Source of the DNA: Leucaena leucocephala
Taxonomy: Eukaryota > Streptophyta > Magnoliopsida > Fabales > Fabaceae
DNA: 64,000 nucleotides
Assembly (NCBI GenBank): GCA_037074615.1
Contig: JAYWLJ010000072.1
Location: 434,001-498,000, forward strand
Reading direction: 5' to 3'
Positions 48,180 through 61,340 of the stretch are shown here, one piece after another (position 1 is the stretch's first letter; every line of letters starts with the position of its first letter). The position numbers and the translations under genes are program-made. Below the pieces are notes generated by a model. That model did no database searches and was not told the origin of the DNA. It was given only the letters and a program-made list of their open reading frames with translations.

Positions 48180-48299
48180 AGGGGTGCAACACGAGGACTT
48201 CCCAGGAGGTCACCCATCCTAGTACTACTCTCGCCCAAGCACGCTTAACTGCGGAGTTCTGATGGGATCCGGTGCATTAGTGCTGGTATGATCGCACCC
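48180..48299 (-). rRNA. 5S rRNA gene, type a
   Basis: Modules 47964-48179 (n=2). Confidence 0.95.
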
Positions 48300-48662
48300 G
48301 ATAGGGAGATCGCGATCAATGCATATATTGGCATCCATACGGATCTCATCATAAAAATCCTGGAGAGCAATACGATGACTGAACAAACCGTACTCATCGT
48401 GCTTAATTGAGGAGTTTAAACTCCAATGGATTTTGCCATCATAAAAAGGGGTGCCACACGAGGACTTCCCAGGAGGTCACCCATCCAAGTACTACTCTCG
48501 CCCAAGCACGCTTAACTGCATAGTTTGGACTCGCACGGATTTCGACCGCGAAAAAGGGGTGCAACACGAGGACTTCCCAGGAGGTCACCCATCCAAGTAC
48601 TACTCTCGCCCAAGCACGCTTAACTGCATAGTTTGGACTCGCACGGATTTCGGCGGGGAAAA

Positions 48663-48782
48663 AGGGGTGCAACACGAGGACTTCCCAGGAGGTCACCCAT
48701 CCTAGTACTACTCTCGCCCAAGCACGCTTAACTGCGGAGTTCTGATGGGATCCGGTGCATTAGTGCTGGTATGATCGCACCC
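48663..48782 (-). rRNA. 5S rRNA gene, type a
   Basis: Modules 48447-48662 (n=2, P type). Confidence 0.95.
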
Positions 48783-49145
48783 GATAGGGAGATCGCGATC
48801 AATGCATATATTGGCATCCATACGGATCTCATCATAAAAATCCTGGAGAGCAATACGATGACTGAACAAACCGTACTCATCGTGCTTAATTGAGGAGTTT
48901 AAACTCCAATGGATTTTGCCATCATAAAAAGGGGTGCAACACGAGGACTTCCCAGGAGGTCACCCATCCAAGTACTACTCTCGCCCAAGCACGCTTAACT
49001 GCATAGTTTGGACTCGCACGGATTTCGACCGCGAAAAAGGGGTGCAACACGAGGACTTCCCAGGAGGTCACCCATCCAAGTACTACTCTCGCCCAAGCAC
49101 GCTTAACTGCATAGTTTGGACTCGCACGGATTTCGGCGGGGAAAA

Positions 49146-49265
49146 AGGGGTGCAACACGAGGACTTCCCAGGAGGTCACCCATCCTAGTACTACTCTCGC
49201 CCAAGCACGCTTAACTGCGGAGTTCTGATGGGATCCGGTGCATTAGTGCTGGTATGATCGCACCC
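49146..49265 (-). rRNA. 5S rRNA gene, type a
   Basis: Modules 48930-49145 (n=2). Confidence 0.95.
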
Positions 49266-49628
49266 GATAGGGAGATCGCGATCAATGCATATATTGGCAT
49301 CCATACGGATCTCATCATAAAAATCCTGGAGAGCAATACGATGACTGAACAAACCGTACTCATCGTGCTTAATTGAGGAGTTTAAACTCCAATGGATTTT
49401 GCCATCATAAAAAGGGGTGCAACACGAGGACTTCCCAGGAGGTCACCCATCCAAGTACTACTCTCGCCCAAGCACGCTTAACTGCATAGTTTGGACTCGC
49501 ACGGATTTCGACCGCGAAAAAGGGGTGCAACACGAGGACTTCCCAGGAGGTCACCCATCCAAGTACTACTCTCGCCCAAGCACGCTTAACTGCATAGTTT
49601 GGACTCGCACGGATTTCGGCGGGGAAAA

Positions 49629-49748
49629 AGGGGTGCAACACGAGGACTTCCCAGGAGGTCACCCATCCTAGTACTACTCTCGCCCAAGCACGCTTAACTG
49701 CGGAGTTCTGATGGGATCCGGTGCATTAGTGCTGGTATGATCGCACCC
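49629..49748 (-). rRNA. 5S rRNA gene, type a
   Basis: Modules 49413-49628 (n=2). Confidence 0.95.
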
Positions 49749-50111
49749 GATAGGGAGATCGCGATCAATGCATATATTGGCATCCATACGGATCTCATCA
49801 TAAAAATCCTGGAGAGCAATACGATGACTGAACAAACCGTACTCATCGTGCTTAATTGAGGAGTTTAAACTCCAATGGATTTTGCCATCATAAAAAGGGG
49901 TGCCACACGAGGACTTCCCAGGAGGTCACCCATCCAAGTACTACTCTAGCCCAAGCACACTTAACTGCATAGTTTGGACTCGCACGGATTTCGATCGCGA
50001 AAAAGGGGTGCAACACGAGGACTTCCCAGGAGGTCACCCATCCAAGTACTACTCTTGCCCAAGCACGCTTAACTGCATAGTTTGGACTCGCACGGATTTC
50101 GGCGGGGAAAA

Positions 50112-50231
50112 AGGGGTGCAACACGAGGACTTCCCAGGAGGTCACCCATCCTAGTACTACTCTCGCCCAAGCACGCTTAACTGCGGAGTTCTGATGGGAT
50201 CCGGTGCATTAGTGCTGGTATGATCGCACCC
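50112..50231 (-). rRNA. 5S rRNA gene, type a
   Basis: Modules 49896-50111 (n=2, Q type). Confidence 0.95.
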
Positions 50232-50594
50232 GATAGGGAGATCGCGATCAATGCATATATTGGCATCCATACGGATCTCATCATAAAAATCCTGGAGAGC
50301 AATACGATGACTGAACAAACCGTACTCATCGTGCTTAATTGAGGAGTTTAAACTCCAATGGATTTTGCCATCATAAAAAGGGGTGCAACACGAGGACTTC
50401 CCAGGAGGTCACCCATCCAAGTACTACTCTCGCCCAAGCACGCTTAACTGCATAGTTTGGACTCGCACGGATTTCGACCGCGAAAAAGGGGTGCAACACG
50501 AGGACTTCCCAGGAGGTCACCCATCCAAGTACTACTCTCGCCCAAGCACGCTTAACTGCATAGTTTGGACTCGCACGGATTTCGGCGGGGAAAA

Positions 50595-50714
50595 AGGGGT
50601 GCAACACGAGGACTTCCCAGGAGGTCACCCATCCTAGTACTACTCTCGCCCAAGCACGCTTAACTGCGGAGTTCTGATGGGATCCGGTGCATTAGTGCTG
50701 GTATGATCGCACCC
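50595..50714 (-). rRNA. 5S rRNA gene, type a
   Basis: Modules 50379-50594 (n=2). T to A at -10 (50724) breaks the gatcgcgatc palindrome. Confidence 0.94.
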
Positions 50715-51077
50715 GATAGGGAGTTCGCGATCAATGCATATATTGGCATCCATACGGATCTCATCATAAAAATCCTGGAGAGCAATACGATGACTGAACA
50801 AACCGTACTCATCGTGCTTAATTGAGGAGTTTAAACTCCAATGGATTTTGCCATCATAAAAAGGGGTGCAACACGAGGACTTCCCAGGAGGTCACCCATC
50901 CAAGTACTACTCTCGCCCAAGCACGCTTAACTGCATAGTTTGGACTCGCACGGATTTCGACCGCGAAAAAGGGGTGCAACACGAGGACTTCCCAGGAGGT
51001 CACCCATCCAAGTACTACTCTTGCCCAAGCACGCTTAACTGCATAGTTTGGACTCGCACGGATTTCGGCGGGGAAAA

Positions 51078-51197
51078 AGGGGTGCAACACGAGGACTTCC
51101 CAGGAGGTCACCCATCCTAGTACTACTCTCGCCCAAGCACGCTTAACTGCGGAGTTCTGATGGGATCCGGTGCATTAGTGCTGGTATGATCGCACCC
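51078..51197 (-). rRNA. 5S rRNA gene, type a
   Basis: Modules 50862-51077 (n=2); m2 has G68A next to an ordinary m1, a half-Q cassette. Confidence 0.95.
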
Positions 51198-51560
51198 GAT
51201 AGGGAGATCGCGATCAATGCATATATTGGCATCCATACGGATCTCATCATAAAAATCCTGGAGAGCAATACGATGACTGAACAAACCGTACTCATCGTGC
51301 TTAATTGAGGAGTTTAAACTCCAATGGATTTTGCCATCATAAAAAGGGGTGCAACACGAGGACTTCCCAGGAGGTCACCCATCCAAGTACTACTCTCGCC
51401 CAAGCACGCTTAACTGCATAGTTTGGACTCGCACGGATTTCGACCGCGAAAAAGGGGTGCAACACGAGGACTTCCCAGGAGGTCACCCATCCAAGTACTA
51501 CTCTCGCCCAAGCACGCTTAACTGCATAGTTTGGACTCGCACGGATTTCGGCGGGGAAAA

Positions 51561-51680
51561 AGGGGTGCAACACGAGGACTTCCCAGGAGGTCACCCATCC
51601 TAGTACTACTCTCGCCCAAGCACGCTTAACTGCGGAGTTCTGATGGGATCCGGTGCATTAGTGCTGGTATGATCGCACCC
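51561..51680 (-). rRNA. 5S rRNA gene, type a
   Basis: Modules 51345-51560 (n=2). Confidence 0.95.
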
Positions 51681-52043
51681 GATAGGGAGATCGCGATCAA
51701 TGCATATATTGGCATCCATACGGATCTCATCATAAAAATCCTGGAGAGCAATACGATGACTGAACAAACCGTACTCATCGTGCTTAATTGAGGAGTTTAA
51801 ACTCCAATGGATTTTGCCATCATAAAAAGGGGTGCAACACGAGGACTTCCCAGGAGGTCACCCATCCAAGTACTACTCTCGCCCAAGCACGCTTAACTGC
51901 ATAGTTTGGACTCGCACGGATTTCGACCGCGAAAAAGGGGTGCAACACGAGGACTTCCCAGGAGGTCACCCATCCAAGTACTACTCTCGCCCAAGCACGC
52001 TTAACTGCATAGTTTGGACTCGCACGGATTTCGGCGGGGAAAA

Positions 52044-52163
52044 AGGGGTGCAACACGAGGACTTCCCAGGAGGTCACCCATCCTAGTACTACTCTCGCCC
52101 AAGCACGCTTAACTGCGGAGTTCTGATGGGATCCGGTGCATTAGTGCTGGTATGATCGCACCC
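52044..52163 (-). rRNA. 5S rRNA gene, type a
   Basis: Modules 51828-52043 (n=2). Confidence 0.95.
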
Positions 52164-52526
52164 GATAGGGAGATCGCGATCAATGCATATATTGGCATCC
52201 ATACGGATCTCATCATAAAAATCCTGGAGAGCAATACGATGACTGAACAAACCGTACTCATCGTGCTTAATTGAGGAGTTTAAACTCCAATGGATTTTGC
52301 CATCATAAAAAGGGGTGCCACACGAGGACTTCCCAGGAGGTCACCCATCCAAGTACTACTCTAGCCCAAGCACACTTAACTGCATAGTTTGGACTCGCAC
52401 GGATTTCGATCGCGAAAAAGGGGTGCAACACGAGGACTTCCCAGGAGGTCACCCATCCAAGTACTACTCTTGCCCAAGCACGCTTAACTGCATAGTTTGG
52501 ACTCGCACGGATTTCGGCCGCGAAAA

Positions 52527-52646
52527 AGGGGTGCAACACGAGGACTTCCCAGGAGGTCACCCATCCTAGTACTACTCTCGCCCAAGCACGCTTAACTGCG
52601 GAGTTCTGATGGGATCCGGTGCATTAGTGCTGGTATGATCGCACCC
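52527..52646 (-). rRNA. 5S rRNA gene, type a
   Basis: Modules 52311-52526 (n=2, Q type); m2 has the left-hand leader gccgcg. Confidence 0.95.
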
Positions 52647-53009
52647 GATAGGGAGATCGCGATCAATGCATATATTGGCATCCATACGGATCTCATCATA
52701 AAAATCCTGGAGAGCAATACGATGACTGAACAAACCGTACTCATCGTGCTTAATTGAGGAGTTTAAACTCCAATGGATTTTGCCATCATAAAAAGGGGTG
52801 CAACACGAGGACTTCCCAGGAGGTCACCCATCCAAGTACTACTCTCGCCCAAGCACGCTTAACTGCATAGTTTGGACTCGCACGGATTTCGACCGCGAAA
52901 AAGGGGTGCAACACGAGGACTTCCCAGGAGGTCACCCATCCAAGTACTACTCTCGCCCAAGCACGCTTAACTGCATAGTTTGGACTCGCACGGATTTCGG
53001 CGGGGAAAA

Positions 53010-53129
53010 AGGGGTGCAACACGAGGACTTCCCAGGAGGTCACCCATCCTAGTACTACTCTCGCCCAAGCACGCTTAACTGCGGAGTTCTGATGGGATCC
53101 GGTGCATTAGTGCTGGTATGATCGCACCC
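53010..53129 (-). rRNA. 5S rRNA gene, type a
   Basis: Modules 52794-53009 (n=2). Spacer has tacgaatc near 53172. Confidence 0.95.
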
Positions 53130-53492
53130 GATAGGGAGATCGCGATCAATGCATATATTGGCATCCATACGAATCTCATCATAAAAATCCTGGAGAGCAA
53201 TACGATGACTGAACAAACCGTACTCATCGTGCTTAATTGAGGAGTTTAAACTCCAATGGATTTTGCCATCATAAAAAGGGGTGCCACACGAGGACTTCCC
53301 AGGAGGTCACCCATCCAAGTACTACTCTAGCCCAAGCACACTTAACTGCATAGTTTGGACTCGCACGGATTTCGATCGCGAAAAAGGGGTGCAACACGAG
53401 GACTTCCCAGGAGGTCACCCATCCAAGTACTACTCTTGCCCAAGCACGCTTAACTGCATAGTTTGGACTCGCACGGATTTCGGCGGGGAAAA

Positions 53493-53612
53493 AGGGGTGC
53501 AACACGAGGACTTCCCAGGAGGTCACCCATCCTAGTACTACTCTCGCCCAAGCACGCTTAACTGCGGAGTTCTGATGGGATCCGGTGCATTAGTGCTGGT
53601 ATGATCGCACCC
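53493..53612 (-). rRNA. 5S rRNA gene, type a
   Basis: Modules 53277-53492 (n=2, Q type). Confidence 0.95.
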
Positions 53613-53975
53613 GATAGGGAGATCGCGATCAATGCATATATTGGCATCCATACGGATCTCATCATAAAAATCCTGGAGAGCAATACGATGACTGAACAAA
53701 CCGTACTCATCGTGCTTAATTGAGGAGTTTAAACTCCAATGGATTTTGCCATCATAAAAAGGGGTGCAACACGAGGACTTCCCAGGAGGTCACCCATCCA
53801 AGTACTACTCTCGCCCAAGCACGCTTAACTGCATAGTTTGGACTCGCACGGATTTCGACCGCGAAAAAGGGGTGCAACACGAGGACTTCCCAGGAGGTCA
53901 CCCATCCAAGTACTACTCTCGCCCAAGCACGCTTAACTGCATAGTTTGGACTCGCACGGATTTCGGCGGGGAAAA

Positions 53976-54095
53976 AGGGGTGCAACACGAGGACTTCCCA
54001 GGAGGTCACCCATCCTAGTACTACTCTCGCCCAAGCACGCTTAACTGCGGAGTTCTGATGGGATCCGGTGCATTAGTGCTGGTATGATCGCACCC
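53976..54095 (-). rRNA. 5S rRNA gene, type a
   Basis: Modules 53760-53975 (n=2). Confidence 0.95.
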
Positions 54096-54350
54096 GATAG
54101 GGAGATCGCGATCAATGCATATATTGGCATCCATACGGATCTCATCATAAAAATCCTGGAGAGCAATACGATGACTGAACAAACCGTACTCATCGTGCTT
54201 AATTGAGGAGTTTAAACTCCAATGGATTTTGCCATCATAAAAAGGGGTGCAACACGAGGACTTCCCAGGAGGTCACCCATCCAAGTACTACTCTCGCCCA
54301 AGCACGCTTAACTGCATAGTTTGGACTCGCACGGATTTCGGCGGGGAAAA

Positions 54351-54470
54351 AGGGGTGCAACACGAGGACTTCCCAGGAGGTCACCCATCCTAGTACTACT
54401 CTCGCCCAAGCACGCTTAACTGCGGAGTTCTGATGGGATCCGGTGCATTAGTGCTGGTATGATCGCACCC
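54351..54470 (-). rRNA. 5S rRNA gene, type a
   Basis: Module 54243-54350 (n=1), leader ggcgggg. Unlike other right-hand n=1 cassettes before it, the gene lacks C119A. Confidence 0.95.
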
Positions 54471-54833
54471 GATAGGGAGATCGCGATCAATGCATATATT
54501 GGCATCCATACGGATCTCATCATAAAAATCCTGGAGAGCAATACGATGACTGAACAAACCGTACTCATCGTGCTTAATTGAGGAGTTTAAACTCCAATGG
54601 ATTTTGCCATCATAAAAAGGGGTGCCACACGAGGACTTCCCAGGAGGTCACCCATCCAAGTACTACTCTCGCCCAAGCACGCTTAACTGCATAGTTTGGA
54701 CTCGCACGGATTTCGACCGCGAAAAAGGGGTGCAACACGAGGACTTCCCAGGAGGTCACCCATCCAAGTACTACTCTCGCCCAAGCACGCTTAACTGCAT
54801 AGTTTGGACTCGCACGGATTTCGGCGGGGAAAA

Positions 54834-54953
54834 AGGGGTGCAACACGAGGACTTCCCAGGAGGTCACCCATCCTAGTACTACTCTCGCCCAAGCACGCTT
54901 AACTGCGGAGTTCTGATGGGATCCGGTGCATTAGTGCTGGTATGATCGCACCC
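54834..54953 (-). rRNA. 5S rRNA gene, type a
   Basis: Modules 54618-54833 (n=2, P type). Confidence 0.95.
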
Positions 54954-55316
54954 GATAGGGAGATCGCGATCAATGCATATATTGGCATCCATACGGATCT
55001 CATCATAAAAATCCTGGAGAGCAATACGATGACTGAACAAACCGTACTCATCGTGCTTAATTGAGGAGTTTAAACTCCAATGGATTTTGCCATCATAAAA
55101 AGGGGTGCAACACGAGGACTTCCCAGGAGGTCACCCATCCAAGTACTACTCTCGCCCAAGCACGCTTAACTGCATAGTTTGGACTCGCACGGATTTCGAC
55201 CGCGAAAAAGGGGTGCAACACGAGGACTTCCCAGGAGGTCACCCATCCAAGTACTACTCTCGCCCAAGCACGCTTAACTGCATAGTTTGGACTCGCACGG
55301 ATTTCGGCGGGGAAAA

Positions 55317-55436
55317 AGGGGTGCAACACGAGGACTTCCCAGGAGGTCACCCATCCTAGTACTACTCTCGCCCAAGCACGCTTAACTGCGGAGTTCTGAT
55401 GGGATCCGGTGCATTAGTGCTGGTATGATCGCACCC
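55317..55436 (-). rRNA. 5S rRNA gene, type a
   Basis: Modules 55101-55316 (n=2). Confidence 0.95.
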
Positions 55437-55799
55437 GATAGGGAGATCGCGATCAATGCATATATTGGCATCCATACGGATCTCATCATAAAAATCCTGG
55501 AGAGCAATACGATGACTGAACAAACCGTACTCATCGTGCTTAATTGAGGAGTTTAAACTCCAATGGATTTTGCCATCATAAAAAGGGGTGCAACACGAGG
55601 ACTTCCCAGGAGGTCACCCATCCAAGTACTACTCTCGCCCAAGCACGCTTAACTGCATAGTTTGGACTCGCACGGATTTCGACCGCGAAAAAGGGGTGCA
55701 ACACGAGGACTTCCCAGGAGGTCACCCATCCAAGTACTACTCTCGCCCAAGCACGCTTAACTGCATAGTTTGGACTCGCACGGATTTCGGCGGGGAAAA

Positions 55800-55919
55800 A
55801 GGGGTGCAACACGAGGACTTCCCAGGAGGTCACCCATCCTAGTACTACTCTCGCCCAAGCACGCTTAACTGCGGAGTTCTGATGGGATCCGGTGCATTAG
55901 TGCTGGTATGATCGCACCC
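55800..55919 (-). rRNA. 5S rRNA gene, type a
   Basis: Modules 55584-55799 (n=2). Confidence 0.95.
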
Positions 55920-56282
55920 GATAGGGAGATCGCGATCAATGCATATATTGGCATCCATACGGATCTCATCATAAAAATCCTGGAGAGCAATACGATGACT
56001 GAACAAACCGTACTCATCGTGCTTAATTGAGGAGTTTAAACTCCAATGGATTTTGCCATCATAAAAAGGGGTGCCACACGAGGACTTCCCAGGAGGTCAC
56101 CCATCCAAGTACTACTCTAGCCCAAGCACGCTTAACTGCATAGTTTGGACTCGCACGGATTTCGACCGTGAAAAAGGGGTGCAACACGAAGACTTCCCAG
56201 GAGGTCACCCATCCAAGTACTACTCTCGCCCAAGCACGCTTAACTGCATAGTTTGGACTCGCACGGATTTCGGCGGGGAAAA

Positions 56283-56402
56283 AGGGGTGCAACACGAGGA
56301 CTTCCCAGGAGGTCACCCATCCTAGTACTACTCTCGCCCAAGCACGCTTAACTGCGGAGTTCTGATGGGATCCGGTGCATTAGTGCTGGTATGATCGCAC
56401 CC
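56283..56402 (-). rRNA. 5S rRNA gene, type a
   Basis: Modules 56067-56282 (n=2); m1 has T112G, G68T and leader gaccgtg, m2 has gaagactt. Confidence 0.95.
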
Positions 56403-56765
56403 GATAGGGAGATCGCGATCAATGCATATATTGGCATCCATACGGATCTCATCATAAAAATCCTGGAGAGCAATACGATGACTGAACAAACCGTACTCAT
56501 CGTGCTTAATTGAGGAGTTTAAACTCCAATGGATTTTGCCATCATAAAAAGGGGTGCCACACGAGGACTTCCCAGGAGGTCACCCATCCAAGTACTACTC
56601 TCGCCCAAGCACGCTTAACTGCATAGTTTGGACTCGCACGGATTTCGACCGCGAAAAAGGGGTGCAACACGAGGACTTCCCAGGAGGTCACCCATCCAAG
56701 TACTACTCTCGCCCAAGCACGCTTAACTGCATAGTTTGGACTCGCACGGATTTCGGCCGCGAAAA

Positions 56766-56885
56766 AGGGGTGCAACACGAGGACTTCCCAGGAGGTCACC
56801 CATCCTAGTACTACTCTCGCCCAAGCACGCTTAACTGCGGAGTTCTGATGGGATCCGGTGCATTAGTGCTGGTATGATCGCACCC
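56766..56885 (-). rRNA. 5S rRNA gene, type a
   Basis: Modules 56550-56765 (n=2, P type); m2 leader gccgcg. First cassette of the 2,898-bp duplication. Confidence 0.95.
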
Positions 56886-57356
56886 GATAGGGAGATCGCG
56901 ATCAATGCATATATTGGCATCCATACGGATCTCATCATAAAAATCCTGGAGAGCAATACGATGACTGAACAAACCGTACTCATCGTGCTTAATTGAGGAG
57001 TTTAAACTCCAATGGATTTTGCCATCATAAAAAGGGGTGCCACACGAGGACTTCCCAGGAGGTCACCCATCCAAGTACTACTCTAGCCCAAGCACGCTTA
57101 ACTGCATAGTTTGGACTCGCACGGATTTCGACCGCGAAAAAGGGGTGCAACACGAGGACTTCCCAGGAGGTCACCCATCCAAGTACTACTCTCGCCCAAG
57201 CACGCTTAACTGCATAGTTTGGACTCGCACGGATTTCGACCGCGAAAAAGGGGTGCAACACGAGGACTTCCCAGGAGGTCACCCATCCAAGTACTACTCT
57301 CGCCCAAGCACGCTTAACTGCATAGTTTGGACTCGCACGGATTTCGGCGGGGAAAA

Positions 57357-57476
57357 AGGGGTGCAACACGAGGACTTCCCAGGAGGTCACCCATCCTAGT
57401 ACTACTCTCGCCCAAGCACGCTTAACTGCGGAGTTCTGATGGGATCCGGTGCATTAGTGCTGGTATGATCGCACCC
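57357..57476 (-). rRNA. 5S rRNA gene, type a
   Basis: Modules 57033-57356 (n=3; gaccgcg leader twice). Spacer has attaagg. Confidence 0.95.
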
Positions 57477-57839
57477 GATAGGGAGATCGCGATCAATGCA
57501 TATATTGGCATCCATACGGATCTCATCATAAAAATCCTGGAGAGCAATACGATGACTGAACAAACCGTACTCATCGTGCTTAATTAAGGAGTTTAAACTC
57601 CAATGGATTTTGCCATCATAAAAAGGGGTGCCACACGAGGACTTCCCAGGAGGTCACCCATCCAAGTACTACTCTAGCCCAAGCACACTTAACTGCATAG
57701 TTTGGACTCGCACGGATTTCGATCGCGAAAAAGGGGTGCAACACGAGGACTTCCCAGGAGGTCACCCATCCAAGTACTACTCTTGCCCAAGCACGCTTAA
57801 CTGCATAGTTTGGACTCGCACGGATTTCGGCGGGGAAAA

Positions 57840-57959
57840 AGGGGTGCAACACGAGGACTTCCCAGGAGGTCACCCATCCTAGTACTACTCTCGCCCAAGC
57901 ACGCTTAACTGCGGAGTTCTGATGGGATCCGGTGCATTAGTGCTGGTATGATCGCACCC
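57840..57959 (-). rRNA. 5S rRNA gene, type a
   Basis: Modules 57624-57839 (n=2, Q type). Confidence 0.95.
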
Positions 57960-58322
57960 GATAGGGAGATCGCGATCAATGCATATATTGGCATCCATAC
58001 GGATCTCATCATAAAAATCCTGGAGAGCAATACGATGACTGAACAAACCGTACTCATCGTGCTTAATTGAGGAGTTTAAACTCCAATGGATTTTGCCATC
58101 ATAAAAAGGGGTGCCACACGAGGACTTCCCAGGAGGTCACCCATCCAAGTACTACTCTCGCCCAAGCACGCTTAACTGCATAGTTTGGACTCGCACGGAT
58201 TTCGACCGCGAAAAAGGGGTGCAACACGAGGACTTCCCAGGAGGTCACCCATCCAAGTACTACTCTCGCCCAAGCACGCTTAACTGCATAGTTTGGACTC
58301 GCACGGATTTCGGCGGGGAAAA

Positions 58323-58442
58323 AGGGGTGCAACACGAGGACTTCCCAGGAGGTCACCCATCCTAGTACTACTCTCGCCCAAGCACGCTTAACTGCGGAGT
58401 TCTGATGGGATCCGGTGCATTAGTGCTGGTATGATCGCACCC
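58323..58442 (-). rRNA. 5S rRNA gene, type a
   Basis: Modules 58107-58322 (n=2, P type). Confidence 0.95.
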
Positions 58443-58805
58443 GATAGGGAGATCGCGATCAATGCATATATTGGCATCCATACGGATCTCATCATAAAAA
58501 TCCTGGAGAGCAATACGATGACTGAACAAACCGTACTCATCGTGCTTAATTGAGGAGTTTAAACTCCAATGGATTTTGCCATCATAAAAAGGGGTGCAAC
58601 ACGAGGACTTCCCAGGAGGTCACCCATCCAAGTACTACTCTCGCCCAAGCACGCTTAACTGCATAGTTTGGACTCGCACGGATTTCGACCGCGAAAAAGG
58701 GGTGCAACACGAGGACTTCCCAGGAGGTCACCCATCCAAGTACTACTCTCGCCCAAGCACGCTTAACTGCATAGTTTGGACTCGCACGGATTTCGGCGGG
58801 GAAAA

Positions 58806-58925
58806 AGGGGTGCAACACGAGGACTTCCCAGGAGGTCACCCATCCTAGTACTACTCTCGCCCAAGCACGCTTAACTGCGGAGTTCTGATGGGATCCGGTG
58901 CATTAGTGCTGGTATGATCGCACCC
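58806..58925 (-). rRNA. 5S rRNA gene, type a
   Basis: Modules 58590-58805 (n=2). Confidence 0.95.
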
Positions 58926-59180
58926 GATAGGGAGATCGCGATCAATGCATATATTGGCATCCATACGGATCTCATCATAAAAATCCTGGAGAGCAATACG
59001 ATGACTGAACAAACCGTACTCATCGTGCTTAATTGAGGAGTTTAAACTCCAATGGATTTTGCCATCATAAAAAGGGGTGCAACACGAGGACTTCCCAGGA
59101 GGTCACCCATCCAAGTACTACTCTCGCCCAAGCACGCTTAACTGCATAGTTTGGACTCGCACGGATTTCGGCGGGGAAAA

Positions 59181-59300
59181 AGGGGTGCAACACGAGGACT
59201 TCCCAGGAGGTCACCCATCCTAGTACTACTCTCGCCCAAGCACGCTTAACTGCGGAGTTCTGATGGGATCCGGTGCATTAGTGCTGGTATGATCGCACCC
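59181..59300 (-). rRNA. 5S rRNA gene, type a
   Basis: Module 59073-59180 (n=1). G to A at -12 (59312), in the GC promoter element. Confidence 0.93.
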
Positions 59301-59663
59301 GATAGGGAGATTGCGATCAATGCATATATTGGCATCCATACGGATCTCATCATAAAAATCCTGGAGAGCAATACGATGACTGAACAAACCGTACTCATCG
59401 TGCTTAATTGAGGAGTTTAAACTCCAATGGATTTTGCCATCATAAAAAGGGGTGCCACACGAGGACTTCCCAGGAGGTCACCCATCCAAGTACTACTCTC
59501 GCCCAAGCACGCTTAACTGCATAGTTTGGACTCGCACGGATTTCGACCGCGAAAAAGGGGTGCAACACGAGGACTTCCCAGGAGGTCACCCATCCAAGTA
59601 CTACTCTCGCCCAAGCACGCTTAACTGCATAGTTTGGACTCGCACGGATTTCGGCCGCGAAAA

Positions 59664-59783
59664 AGGGGTGCAACACGAGGACTTCCCAGGAGGTCACCCA
59701 TCCTAGTACTACTCTCGCCCAAGCACGCTTAACTGCGGAGTTCTGATGGGATCCGGTGCATTAGTGCTGGTATGATCGCACCC
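59664..59783 (-). rRNA. 5S rRNA gene, type a
   Basis: Modules 59448-59663 (n=2, P type); m2 leader gccgcg. Starts the second copy of the 2,898-bp duplication. Confidence 0.95.
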
Positions 59784-60254
59784 GATAGGGAGATCGCGAT
59801 CAATGCATATATTGGCATCCATACGGATCTCATCATAAAAATCCTGGAGAGCAATACGATGACTGAACAAACCGTACTCATCGTGCTTAATTGAGGAGTT
59901 TAAACTCCAATGGATTTTGCCATCATAAAAAGGGGTGCCACACGAGGACTTCCCAGGAGGTCACCCATCCAAGTACTACTCTAGCCCAAGCACGCTTAAC
60001 TGCATAGTTTGGACTCGCACGGATTTCGACCGCGAAAAAGGGGTGCAACACGAGGACTTCCCAGGAGGTCACCCATCCAAGTACTACTCTCGCCCAAGCA
60101 CGCTTAACTGCATAGTTTGGACTCGCACGGATTTCGACCGCGAAAAAGGGGTGCAACACGAGGACTTCCCAGGAGGTCACCCATCCAAGTACTACTCTCG
60201 CCCAAGCACGCTTAACTGCATAGTTTGGACTCGCACGGATTTCGGCGGGGAAAA

Positions 60255-60374
60255 AGGGGTGCAACACGAGGACTTCCCAGGAGGTCACCCATCCTAGTAC
60301 TACTCTCGCCCAAGCACGCTTAACTGCGGAGTTCTGATGGGATCCGGTGCATTAGTGCTGGTATGATCGCACCC
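60255..60374 (-). rRNA. 5S rRNA gene, type a
   Basis: Modules 59931-60254 (n=3). Spacer attaagg, as at 57357. Confidence 0.95.
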
Positions 60375-60737
60375 GATAGGGAGATCGCGATCAATGCATA
60401 TATTGGCATCCATACGGATCTCATCATAAAAATCCTGGAGAGCAATACGATGACTGAACAAACCGTACTCATCGTGCTTAATTAAGGAGTTTAAACTCCA
60501 ATGGATTTTGCCATCATAAAAAGGGGTGCCACACGAGGACTTCCCAGGAGGTCACCCATCCAAGTACTACTCTAGCCCAAGCACACTTAACTGCATAGTT
60601 TGGACTCGCACGGATTTCGATCGCGAAAAAGGGGTGCAACACGAGGACTTCCCAGGAGGTCACCCATCCAAGTACTACTCTTGCCCAAGCACGCTTAACT
60701 GCATAGTTTGGACTCGCACGGATTTCGGCGGGGAAAA

Positions 60738-60857
60738 AGGGGTGCAACACGAGGACTTCCCAGGAGGTCACCCATCCTAGTACTACTCTCGCCCAAGCAC
60801 GCTTAACTGCGGAGTTCTGATGGGATCCGGTGCATTAGTGCTGGTATGATCGCACCC
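60738..60857 (-). rRNA. 5S rRNA gene, type a
   Basis: Modules 60522-60737 (n=2, Q type). Confidence 0.95.
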
Positions 60858-61220
60858 GATAGGGAGATCGCGATCAATGCATATATTGGCATCCATACGG
60901 ATCTCATCATAAAAATCCTGGAGAGCAATACGATGACTGAACAAACCGTACTCATCGTGCTTAATTGAGGAGTTTAAACTCCAATGGATTTTGCCATCAT
61001 AAAAAGGGGTGCCACACGAGGACTTCCCAGGAGGTCACCCATCCAAGTACTACTCTCGCCCAAGCACGCTTAACTGCATAGTTTGGACTCGCACGGATTT
61101 CGACCGCGAAAAAGGGGTGCAACACGAGGACTTCCCAGGAGGTCACCCATCCAAGTACTACTCTCGCCCAAGCACGCTTAACTGCATAGTTTGGACTCGC
61201 ACGGATTTCGGCGGGGAAAA

Positions 61221-61340
61221 AGGGGTGCAACACGAGGACTTCCCAGGAGGTCACCCATCCTAGTACTACTCTCGCCCAAGCACGCTTAACTGCGGAGTTC
61301 TGATGGGATCCGGTGCATTAGTGCTGGTATGATCGCACCC
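61221..61340 (-). rRNA. 5S rRNA gene, type a
   Basis: Modules 61005-61220 (n=2, P type). Confidence 0.95.
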
